Origin: Siderastrea siderea
Taxonomy: Eukaryota; Cnidaria; Anthozoa; Scleractinia; Rhizangiidae
Length of the DNA: 64,000 nucleotides
Assembly (NCBI GenBank): GCA_964030785.1
Contig: OZ034969.1
Coordinates: forward strand, 39,237,201 to 39,301,200
Direction: 5' to 3'
Position numbers and translations under genes: made by a program. Below are positions 14,101 through 21,391 of this stretch, in pieces; position 1 is the stretch's first letter; each line of letters begins with the position of its first letter. Under the pieces are notes generated by a model. The model was not told the DNA's origin and did not search any database. It saw nothing but the letters and a program-made list of their open reading frames with translations.

Positions 14101-16936
14101 TGATTGACTGGGAAACATAAAGTTCACATCGTAGGTGCTCTATGATAACAACTTAACACATGTGTCAACCAGCAACTAAACAATAAAAACACTAACCTCC
14201 GTGAGTTACAGTAGGCAAGAATTTCTGAGACCTCTTTAGTGGATTTTGGTTTTAGCAGAACTCTGCTGGTTCCCCTGTATACAAACAAGAAATTCTGAGG
14301 AATTTACAGGTGGCGGATAGTCTCTCACCCCCTTCCCCCCTCCCCTCCCCTTTTCCTAAAGAAGAAAGGTTTCATTAAAAAAAAACTTCAGCAGTTCATG
14401 GTTTCCGGTGACCTGTTATGGACAATTTGCACTTCCGGTATGTAAGGTATGTGACAAATGAAACGTCAATTCAATTCAGGGAAACTCAGATATTCAAGGG
14501 CATCCAGTGACTTCTTTTCCAAAATCAAGAAAATGGACACTATAATAAAAAGAAATTCTGAATAATTTACAGGCGGCCAATGGTAACTCTGCCCAGTCTT
14601 TCTCTGGTGGACCCTCGTACACTCTCTGAAAATTCCAAGGAGACCAAGCAAGTGAATCTGTGTGACCAAGACAGTGACCAATTTTGAAGCAATATTTTGA
14701 CTAATGTTGTGATACTATCAAGAAAGATATTTTGGGTGCTTGCGATGAACTGTGAGCTGCGTGCTTGTGAACGTCTGATATGGCGTATTCTCTTTGAAAA
14801 CAAGATTTAACATGTCTGCAGCAATTCTAATGTAGTTCGTTTCCTGAACTTTTCTGCGATCATAGCTATAGATGGAAAATTCACCTTCAAACCTCTTCAG
14901 CAAACATCGTGTCATGAGGAGAATGTCCAGTATTTGAGATATTGCCTTCCAATCTGATAAAATCTACGTCATTATAATTACAGCAAGGTCATTGTCCAGA
15001 GGCCGCGCTACCCCAAGAGGTCTAAGTGAACTGACTTAGGATGACAACAAAAATGAAAACCAAAAAAACGTCCATTTTATGAGTTGGAGCGACGTGCATA
15101 TACGCACGACCAGCACCTAAAAACAGTTTACTCTCAACTCTCTCTTAACAGGCACCTCAAAGATGGACAGCTCTCTAAAATGGACACCAAAAGGTGGTCT
15201 CTGGTGTACATCAGTTATTTTACTGTGGCTGAACTCTCTTTAACGTGGACAATCCTCCACAGTGTACCCTCTCTTAGGTGGACACTTTCTAAGATGCACA
15301 GCTAGTTCTGGTCCCAAAAAGCAGTGTAACCAGGCATTCTCATGGCAGAGGGGGGGTGGGGGAGTCTTAATGAGCATTGGCAGGTGCCAGCATTTCACTT
15401 TAGGCTTGATAGCCACTGTCCAAACTTGGAAAATTTGGAACTGGTTTTGTATGGTGGGTAATCACTGAACTTACAAATCCACAATGTGTGTGTTTTTTCG
15501 CAAGATAGCTGGTTTTGAGAAATGCTATGAAGTTATGAGTCATCTGGTTTCAAGTTGGGGGGGGAGGTGCAAAGGGGAAGAGTAGGGGACCAGATGACTT
15601 GTGTCCTTTTAGCAATTTATGGGGCTTTGCACCAAAACATTATGTTGTCCTTTCTCTTCTATAGAGTTATCTTACCTGACCATTTTAAGCCAGTCAACAT
15701 TATGAGGTACTATTTCATCTGGGTCTGTTACTACCCTTGAAGGAATCAAACTCTCAAAAACTTTAATATCTTCATCTGTGACCTAGAAACAACACAAAAC
15801 AAACATGACGTCCACACAGTCTTCAACTGCCATGTGTGTTCATAAAAATACGGCTACCTAGAGTCCTGAATTTAAATATCAAGAATCTAATTTTGCATGC
15901 CGGTTTGACTCATTAGAATCCCGGCAGTATCAACCAATGAAAATCAATCATTGATTACCAATCAATACAGTCAATAATAACCAAATAATAATTCATTGAT
16001 TAATATTGATTGGTTCAACCAATCAATAAAAATCAATACTCACTCACCGCAACCTCTTAATTGCTATTGATTTTCATTGATTTTTATAGATAATCAATAC
16101 ATTACGTAACAGTAAAAAACCAGAGCCTAACAGTGTGTGGTAACGTAGACACGCATCATGTAACATGGACATGCTGTGGTAAACCTATTGTAGGCATTTG
16201 AATTCCCAGTTGAATTGCACATTCGTACACAGACCTCACTTGCAGCGTCTATTATGCCATAATTGTTTATATTATAGCTATAGCTATAGGTTGCGAGGGG
16301 GCGATTAAGGAGGGATTGGAAAGTATAAGCAAAAGAAAACAATGGAATTAGTGTATAATAACGCCTTAAATAGGTTGGTATCTGTTTTACAGGTTAAGTA
16401 AACCACCTTAGCAATCTTTTTGAAGTCTAGGATTGACCAAAGTATATCAGAGCAAATAAACTTTATTAATCATTTTTCAATTCATTTGTTGTTGCATTTT
16501 TTGCGAACATAAACCGACATTTAAGTAATCAATCAAAATCAATATAAATCAATAATATTCAATCAAAATCAATAAAAATCGATACTCACTCAACTTTTTG
16601 GCTTTGATTTTTATTGATTTCCAATACCAATCAATTAATTGCTATTGATTATTATTGATTATTATTGATTTTATTGATTATTGATTTTCATTGATTGATA
16701 CCGCCGGGTTAGAATCCAATAAACTCAAACTAACAAGGCAGGAATGGCAGCTATCAATTGCATGCACAACCTCCTACCTGTGAGTACTGTCCTCTCCTGA
16801 CATGAGGGTAGCGAGTGCTTGTTAGTTCAACCTGGCTGTATCCTTTTGCACTGGTTAAGACAGATGAACAACTAGAAATACGCTGTGCTAGCAACCGCAA
16901 GGAAGAGAGTCCGTATCCCACACGAGAAGGCCACAT
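2082..16936 (-). CDS. D2HGDH: D-2-hydroxyglutarate dehydrogenase, mitochondrial (14 exons; 3' end outside window)
   Basis: FAD-dependent enzyme that oxidises D-2-hydroxyglutarate to 2-oxoglutarate in the mitochondrial matrix and passes electrons to ETF. Fourteen minus-strand exons join in continuous phase with GT-AG borders: 16936-16778, 15782-15676, 14274-14197, 13430-13390, 11709-11629, 11355-11256, 10237-10144, 7715-7658, 6716-6628, 4511-4418, 4027-3897, 3064-2987, 2823-2755 and 2190-2082, for 1288 coding nt. The start at 16936 opens a Ser/Arg-rich leader lacking acidic residues, typical of a mitochondrial presequence. Family motifs appear in order: [13 protein letters not shown] (FAD PP-loop), [64 protein letters not shown] and [10 protein letters not shown]. 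The human protein is about 521 aa, so the missing C-terminus (the HGVG/NPYK region) is expected left of position 1. One oddity is TNAAG where the family usually has TNAGG. Confidence 0.95.
2582..2816 (-). repeat. 79-bp tandem repeat: partial triplication of D2HGDH exon 13
   Basis: Three direct copies with an exact 79-bp period start at 2582, 2661 and 2740. Each holds the last ~60 nt of exon 13, its donor, and about 17 nt of intron. The two extra copies (exon-like parts near 2597-2658 and 2676-2737) carry one shared difference (AAA for ATA, Lys for Ile), and their upstream junction has no usable acceptor tract. Reading through a donor into the next copy soon hits an in-frame TGA, so the copies look like dead exon sequence carrying decoy donor sites. 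Confidence 0.88.
2755..2823 (-). CDS. D2HGDH: D2HGDH exon 13 (the functional copy of a tandem triplication)
   Basis: 69 nt, phase 0 to 0, encoding [20 protein letters not shown] and VYK. It has a proper acceptor (TTTCAAG|ATAAAA) and donor (TACAAG|GTTAGT). Two further partial copies lie just downstream in gene sense; they lack the acceptor end. Confidence 0.9.
2987..3064 (-). CDS. D2HGDH: D2HGDH exon 12
   Basis: 78 nt, phase 0 to 0, encoding [20 protein letters not shown] and ATDLTK. Acceptor TTGTAG|AAAGTT, donor ACCAAG|GTTAGG. Confidence 0.92.
3897..4027 (-). CDS. D2HGDH: D2HGDH exon 11
   Basis: 131 nt encoding [40 protein letters not shown] and DEE. Acceptor CTTGCAG|CATTTG, donor GAAGAG|GTCAGT. 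The open frame continues past this donor, but the homology stops at it. Confidence 0.93.
4418..4511 (-). CDS. D2HGDH: D2HGDH exon 10
   Basis: 94 nt encoding [20 protein letters not shown] and [11 protein letters not shown], the start of the substrate-binding FAD-oxidase C domain. Acceptor TTGCAG|TCAGTC, donor TCAG|GTACTT. Confidence 0.93.
5634..6341. mobile_element. hAT-like non-autonomous element with 8-bp target duplication
   Basis: Inverted ends of about 50 bp: the left end carries TTCCCAGATCTCGCGGGTGG, and its reverse complement sits at 6309-6331. The element is flanked by the direct repeat TACACAGG at 5626-5633 and 6342-6349. An 8-bp duplication fits the hAT superfamily. No transposase is encoded in the 708 bp. 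It lies in D2HGDH intron 9. Confidence 0.8.
6628..6716 (-). CDS. D2HGDH: D2HGDH exon 9
   Basis: 89 nt encoding [20 protein letters not shown] and SILVPRRPK, the signature of the FAD_binding_4 C-terminal part. Acceptor TTCAG|GGTATG, donor CCAAAG|GTCAGT. Confidence 0.95.
7658..7715 (-). CDS. D2HGDH: D2HGDH exon 8
   Basis: 58 nt encoding [20 protein letters not shown]. Acceptor TTTCAG|GTTC, donor ACAG|GTTTGTG. Confidence 0.93.
7796..8000. repeat. GGATCCT array, left block
   Basis: Irregular tandem array of a ~10-bp unit, AGGATCCT followed by ATAG, GTAG or AAAC spacers, with many BamHI-type palindromes. It is in D2HGDH intron 7 and is matched by a second block at 8647-8795 on the other side of a fold-back element. 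Confidence 0.8.
8020..8641. mobile_element. Fold-back (long inverted repeat) element
   Basis: The ends GGTTACTCCGGACCTT and AAGGTCTGGAGTAACC are inverted, and similarity continues inward on both arms (TGTCCTC, GGGAAAAAATT.GTAAG, CGCCATTTTAAAGGAAA, GAATTAATAGGGTA.CAAA, AAAGTGTGTCAG). Almost all of the 622 bp can fold into one imperfect hairpin. No coding capacity. It separates two GGATCCT arrays. Confidence 0.8.
8647..8795. repeat. GGATCCT array, right block
   Basis: Same AGGATCCTRTAGGATCCT-type unit as 7796-8000, with point changes. It probably formed a single array with the left block before the fold-back element split it. Confidence 0.75.
8964..9539. mobile_element. Short TIR element with G-rich subterminal sequence
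   Basis: Inverted 12-bp ends CTTAACCCTTGG and CCAAGGGTTAAG. Just inside them are G-rich (left) and C-rich (right) tracts. The interior holds a near-perfect palindrome around 9303-9335 (CCAAGATGGTGGCCATATTG...). No coding sequence and no clear target duplication. Confidence 0.6.
10144..10237 (-). CDS. D2HGDH: D2HGDH exon 7
   Basis: 94 nt encoding [20 protein letters not shown] and [11 protein letters not shown]. The usual NAGG is NAAG here (GCT GCA GGT). Phase runs correctly into exon 8 (VLADG). Confidence 0.93.
10406..10709 (+). mobile_element. tRNA-headed SINE
   Basis: Starts with a pol III A-box-like GTAGTGGTTAGTGC and a degenerate B box (GGTGGTTAAACGTCC). A conserved body follows (TTTACCCCACATTGTCTCTC, GTATAAATGGGTACC, GCATCCCATCCAGGGGGGAG, GCTTCATGCTACAGAAACCG). 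This is the layout of a widespread invertebrate tRNA-derived SINE. Inserted in D2HGDH intron 6. Confidence 0.75.
10790..10975. repeat. TTCA/TTCG tetranucleotide microsatellite
   Basis: Degenerate run of CATT, CGTT and CCTT tetramers. The phase-shifted open frames reading HSFIHSF or RSFVRSF are products of this repeat and not proteins. Confidence 0.9.
11256..11355 (-). CDS. D2HGDH: D2HGDH exon 6
   Basis: 100 nt encoding [20 protein letters not shown] and [12 protein letters not shown], matching the family pattern GVLVCQAGC...[11 protein letters not shown]. Donor GGAAG|GTACT. Confidence 0.94.
11629..11709 (-). CDS. D2HGDH: D2HGDH exon 5
   Basis: 81 nt encoding [20 protein letters not shown] and LSFDDISG, a very conserved block of the FAD domain. 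Acceptor TTTGTAG|GTGGA, donor TTTCAG|GTAAAT. Confidence 0.94.
12621..12907 (+). repeat. Dispersed repeat with a tRNA-like core between 40-bp direct repeats
   Basis: The block beginning TAAGTTG.GTTAATAACTGC is present at 12621-12660 and 12868-12907, 247 bp apart. Between them lies a tRNA-like segment (12765-12836). Blocks like this are common in coral genomes. Confidence 0.7.
12765..12836 (+). tRNA. tRNA-like sequence, probably a repeat-derived pseudogene
   Basis: 72 nt with a pairing acceptor stem (GGCTTGT with GCAAGCC), an intact D arm (GCTC...GAGC) and an anticodon arm CTGC/GCAG. If read as a tRNA, the loop CCGGTAT would give GGT (Thr). Position 33 is C instead of T, and the T stem and B box are damaged (GGTTCGAATAC, one mismatch). 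Its place inside a direct-repeat unit suggests a mobile repeat. Confidence 0.5.
13390..13430 (-). CDS. D2HGDH: D2HGDH exon 4 (FAD loop)
   Basis: A 41-nt micro-exon encoding [14 protein letters not shown], the pyrophosphate-binding loop of the FAD domain. Acceptor TTAG|ATTAGC, donor GTCG|GTAAGC. Confidence 0.93.
14197..14274 (-). CDS. D2HGDH: D2HGDH exon 3
   Basis: 78 nt, encodes [20 protein letters not shown] and YCNSRR, the first beta-alpha unit of the FAD_binding_4 domain. Donor GGAG|GTTAG. Confidence 0.92.
15676..15782 (-). CDS. D2HGDH: D2HGDH exon 2
   Basis: 107 nt, acceptor TTTCTAG|GTC, donor GTCAG|GTAAGA. It encodes [20 protein letters not shown] and [13 protein letters not shown], the start of the mature enzyme before the FAD-binding domain. 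Confidence 0.92.
15922..16708. mobile_element. AT-rich TIR element with TTAGAATCC target duplication
   Basis: Left end CGGCAGTATCAACCAATGAA is inverted at the right (TTCATTGATTGATACCGCCG). TTAGAATCC flanks both sides (15913-15921, 16709-16717). Both halves are packed with AATCAATA/TATTGATT units that also pair between arms. An 8-9 bp duplication fits hAT or MULE. Inside D2HGDH intron 1, 70 bp from exon 1. Confidence 0.75.
16778..16936 (-). CDS. D2HGDH: D2HGDH coding exon 1 (presequence)
   Basis: 53 codons, phase 0, from ATG at 16936-16934 to the donor CAG|GTAGGA. It encodes the mitochondrial leader ([18 protein letters not shown]) and the junction [17 protein letters not shown], which precedes the [14 protein letters not shown] start of exon 2 exactly as in other D2HGDH proteins. 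Confidence 0.88.
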
Positions 16937-17178
16937 TTTGAACTATTCACTACGATCACTCTGGTACATCTCATTTATATGTGTTGAAACGCAATAATAC
17001 TCCCTTATTCTAAATAATGAGGTCCTTAGTTTTTGTTTGTTTGCTTCTGCTGATAGTTTTTCATTACACACAGTCCACCATTTTGATTACTTTCTTTGAC
17101 CCCAGACTGCTTCCGGCAAACAGCAGCTTCGGGGCACTGGGAACCCGTCATGGTCTGCCAGTGTTTCCTGAGGCCGGA

Positions 17179-17355
17179 GGCCCGTTTCTCGAAAGTCCCG
17201 ACAACTTTTAGGGCCCGGAAAGCTTTGTTATGAGCACAAGATTTACATGAAAGATTCAAATTTTATTGGTTTTTAAAGAAAAGCAGTAAAATTGTAAGTT
17301 GACGAAACGAGTCGAGGTGGTTTGCTGATTTACCGGGACTTTCGAGAAACGGGCC
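17179..17355. mobile_element. 177-bp MITE with 22-bp terminal inverted repeats
   Basis: GGCCCGTTTCTCGAAAGTCC at the left is exactly inverted at 17336-17355, and pairing extends 2 bp further. The ends have no clear target duplication. It lies ~240 bp upstream of the D2HGDH start codon. Confidence 0.8.
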
Positions 17356-17627
17356 CCTGGTTGGTTCGGCCTTCAACTCTTCCTTCGAATCACGGCATTT
17401 TTCCCCGATTTTGGATCGGAAAGAAAACAATAGAAATAACTGGCAAAGCTTAAAATAAAAAAATGGCATATGCGAAATTTTGAAGCATGTAACGGCTCAA
17501 AATTAATTTTATAGAGATTTATTAATGGACCCGAGAAAGGTACAAACACCAAAAATTCTCCAATTTGAAACAATTTTCACTGCACCCTACCCTCCTTTTT
17601 CATCCTGACTGATCCTCAAGAGCAAGC

Positions 17628-17723
17628 CTGGATCCGTAAGGACAGGTGCACAAGTTTTGTCAATTTAAAGTTGCCCTGGATCCGTAAGGACAGGTGCACA
17701 AGTTTTGTCAATTTAAAGTTGCC
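17628..17723. repeat. 48-bp tandem duplication
   Basis: Two adjacent identical copies of a 48-bp unit starting CTGGATCCGTAAGGACAGGT, at 17628 and 17676. Recent slippage or duplication; no function seen. Confidence 0.9.
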
Positions 17724-17831
17724 CTTTTCAGTGATACAGGAATTCAAAATTTTGACAAGATGAAAAAAGTTCAAAATTCAAAACAGCGCCTTTATAATAA
17801 TAGTATTATGTGAAGCGGTACTGATCAGCTT

Positions 17832-20299
17832 CAGCGGAGGGGGGGGGGGGTGAACTTGTCAATCGCTCCCATGTTGCTGGTTTGCACGTGACGTCATAAA
17901 ATTCTAAAATCAAAACTCGCTAGGCCTGCTGAATTTTTATCATCAACAGGTGTAAGATGACATAAAAATATATCTTTTTACAAGTTTCCAGCTCGGTAGC
18001 GCCCTTCGTTTTTAAACTAGAGCATTTTGAATTGTCGAGTTCTCCGCCGTACGTGACATCAAGATGGCACCGTGACAAAGCTGTCTTGTTTGAAAAAAAA
18101 GGCCTCTCCTTAGGATTTTTAGCAGTTTGAACATTTCAAGTATTAGGTGAGGTGCTTACGTGAAAGTATACTAGCTCACGAGCGAAGAGTAATCGGTTAC
18201 ATAGCATAAGTGAATTCCAGGTGTTTTCTTTGCTATCCGGCCGCCATATTGGTGTACCACGGCGGTACACCAATATGGCGTCTGCATACTGAGCTCTATA
18301 AATTTCCGTGGAACGTTTTGGCAAATAACTCAAGAACGCTGTCCCGCACAGACCTGAGACTTGGAGAAGTTGTTTATTTATTAATCTTTGATAACATTTG
18401 AAATTCTTGGCTTCTTTTATTGAATGGTTTGAATTTATTTTTGTATGGCGTGACAGTGCAACCCGGCAATAGGAATTGTGCGGCGGATGATCGGGGCCAC
18501 CGCGGCGTCCCAGGCAGGTCAAGTCTGGAAGTTAAAATGGCTGTCACACATTCATATCGCCAGAAGTCTTTCTCGGATGATCATTCAAAGAATTTGAAAC
18601 AAAGCAATGAAAAGAGCCCAGACACCTTGTAACCTGTTAATGTAATTTCCGAAAATGTGGCATCTTTCACAAAACAAGCTGTTCAAGGCACCAAAATAAG
18701 CAAAATTTCGAGATCGGTAAATTACGCACGCCATTGAAAGCTAAAAGCTTGCGCTCCTTCCATAGACGATAACAAGAAAACCTAACGATGTGTGACTCCG
18801 AGAGAAAAACAAGACCTTGATATGATTTAAAAGTTTCGAATGGCCGTTAAAATTAATCATTTTTATAATACATGCGCTAAAAAGTGATCAGTGGGTTTAA
18901 AGGCGTTATTATTATTATTTTTTTTTTTAAGTTGACTACGTAGTATGTTCACTCGCAAAAAGAAAGCTAACATCTTTAAAGTGAAGAAAAATGCTCCGGT
19001 GTGGAGAAATTATTATTTTCAAGTCTTGTGCTAGGTTCGAAGTTTATAGTAGTGGGCCAGAGGAATGCCATATTTTCACTGAACCATCTCGTAAAAACCG
19101 ACAAAGACGACAACATTTTCCCGTGGCAAAGCCAAACAACTGTTGCGCCGGCTTTCCGGGAAATTCTGTGCTGACGTCTGACCGTACTCTTGTTGAATAA
19201 TTATAAAAAAACCACAGTCTATCAAGAACGCCAATTTTCTCAGGCTACTGATTGTCAAATGTTCACAAGGAGCTATAGTCACTAGAATGGTGTTCAGTTT
19301 GACAGTTTTAAAATGAATTAGTCTTTTAAAATTAAGTGAAATACGGCCGATTCATTTTATTTTCGAAACGGTCATCTCGATCGTCTGTTGTGGATCATGT
19401 AGATGGTCATACTCTTTTTAAAACAAGTTGTAGCTCGGACATGAAATTTAAAAGAAACTGGAGATATTGAGAATAAGTTGGACAAGACCTCTGAACCCGA
19501 TGGTGCTCTAATATACTAAAAGATTTCATAAAAATACTGAGTATCGGCTCGGCGTAAAATCTATTTCCTCGGGCGTCCGCATGATTTGTGAGCTGATTCA
19601 GATTTTTATGTTGTTTTGCAAAGGTGAATTGTCCACCGATTAAATGTGGTAGAAGAAATTTACTTAGTTCGTTTAATTGTCCCCAAGTATTTAAGGATAG
19701 TTCTTCTTTCTATATATAGTAGTTGGAAGCAAATTCTTTCAGAAAACTTTAAATTTAAATTTAAAGTGCTAAACATACACTTGTAAGTTTGTCTTCTAGT
19801 CCACTCAGCGAAACAAACGGACTGATCATTTTTTAGGTTGACTTTATACCAAAGTTTTCAATTGGAGTATTTTTGTTAAATTATACCCTATTCTCTGGCC
19901 AAGTTTCAAGTTCTCCTGTGATATATAACTGAAATGAACACACTTTTCCGGACGTGGACAGTGACAACTCTCCCACATAATTTTGCGATCGCGAAGATTT
20001 TATAACGTGGCTCTTAAAACATTTTTTCCAGTATGATTTAAAGGGTAAGATAAGAAACCACTTACCTATATAGAAAAAGAGATCCCAAGTTTCCATTCCA
20101 CAAGAAAATAAGCACAGCTGAAAGCCGGACTAGCACAAAAAATAAGTTTGTAGACCGAGTATCCAACAAGTTTGCCAGCGCCATTTTTGAAAACTCAGCA
20201 AAGTCGCGCGCTTCGCTCGTCGTGACGTCACGATGGCCAAAATCATCCGGACAACCATCCGGACAACAAAATCGACGAGTTCACCCCCCCCCCCCCCCC
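17832..20299. mobile_element. Candidate DNA transposon with G-tract ends
   Basis: The left end has a G run followed by TGAACTTGTC (17839-17860). The right end is its inverse, GAGTTCA and a C run to 20299. GATCAGCTT occurs immediately outside both ends (17823-17831, 20300-20308), consistent with a 9-bp target duplication. Both subterminal regions carry GTGACGTCA (CRE-like) sites. The interior holds a hairpin (18241-18277, GCCATATTGGTGTACC and its inverse) and a candidate minus-strand coding exon near the right end. Confidence 0.5.
20066..20184 (-). CDS. Candidate first coding exon, unknown protein with hydrophobic segment
   Basis: From ATG at 20184-20182 to the strong donor TATAG|GTAAGTG lie 39 codons plus 2 nt. 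The peptide begins MALANLLDTRSTNLFFVLVR and continues with a hydrophobic stretch (LSAVLIFLW), like a signal peptide or signal anchor. A CRE-like GTGACGTCAC lies about 45 bp upstream. I could not identify a matching second exon; the product is not recognised. Confidence 0.3.
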
Positions 20300-20308
20300 G
20301 ATCAGCTT

Positions 20309-21201
20309 TTAATTATTAGTTTTTCAGTTGCAAGTAAACTGTCAAGCTAACCAGTTGTTTACGTTTTGCTAACCCGTTTTGCTAACCCGTTTAATATTGT
20401 AAGTTTGCTAAGAAGTTTGTCAAGAAGTTCAACAAGTTGTGTATATGTACGCCAATTACGGAGGCAGTCATAGAAGTAAGTTCTTAGTTGAATTAACTCC
20501 TTATGAGTTTCTGATTCCAGTTAATTTCTCGTTTATTTTGAATATTTGTAAGGCCGAGTGCCAACGTAGTTTCTTTGTATTTTAGATCGAATTGTTTATT
20601 TGTTTGTGATTGCTGATTGTGATCATTAAATACGGTTCTCCTTCCGTGTTGGCGTGGTCTTTGGTTCAACGGAACAGAAGCCTTCGTGCAGTTGATGTCA
20701 AGAGGCCAGAAATCAAGTGTGCCGAGTGCGAAGTGACGACAGTGAAAATGATTTGAGATTCTTCCCGTAGTCTAACTCTAAATTAGTCTGTACAACTAAC
20801 TTACAGGCAGTGAGGGGAAGCGCCATAATACAAAACACAAAACGGTTGCCGTAGTTTTATACCGTTCAGCTGTTACTCGTTTCTTTTTAGGAATGAATTA
20901 TCTTTGATGCCTTTGAATATTTTACATGTAACCAGTGAATGGAGCGAGAGAATAAATAGGCTATATTCAAATGAAATAAAGCAACGAAAACGGTTTTACT
21001 TGTAAATGAAACGCAGTCGAGGCCTTATTTCTTTAGCTATTGCCTTTCGAAATTAGCTCTAAATAGATATGACACCATTATCCACCACATAGACACGGGC
21101 TCGCATTATATCTAACCCCTGCATCTAACCTGGATATAACAGGCTTCCATGCCAAAAATTTGCGCAAACGGTAAAACACCTATTCCAGCTTTTTATGTGT
21201 T
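20309..21201. other. Non-coding flank left of the retrotransposon
   Basis: AT-rich single-copy-looking sequence. I see no coding exon, RNA or repeat structure beyond short duplications (GCTAACCCGTTT near 20367-20390). Confidence 0.5.
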
Positions 21202-21206
21202 GTAAC

Positions 21207-21368
21207 TGTAGTGTTACACATTTGTATAGACATCCGGGACTCCCACAGCGCGGGAAACTGTGGTCACGTGTCTAGCGAAGGGGTGTTCTGGAGATGCTTA
21301 GTGCGTATGTGGAAGTGCTACTTTGTGTGATCGAGTTGCTGGCCTTTGTGGCCTTTAAGAATACTACA
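21207..21368 (+). repeat. 5' LTR
   Basis: 162 bp, starting TGTAGT and ending ACTACA (inverted 6-bp ends with TG...CA). Identical by eye to the 3' LTR at every base. Confidence 0.96.
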
Positions 21369-21369
21369 T

Positions 21370-21384
21370 TGGCGACGAAGATGG
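21370..21384 (+). other. Primer-binding site (serine-tRNA type)
   Basis: TGGCGACGAAGATGG begins 2 nt after the 5' LTR. TGGCGACGA(G/A)G is complementary to the 3' end, CCA included, of metazoan tRNA-Ser(GCU)-type molecules. Confidence 0.8.
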
Positions 21385-21391
21385 TCCAAAT

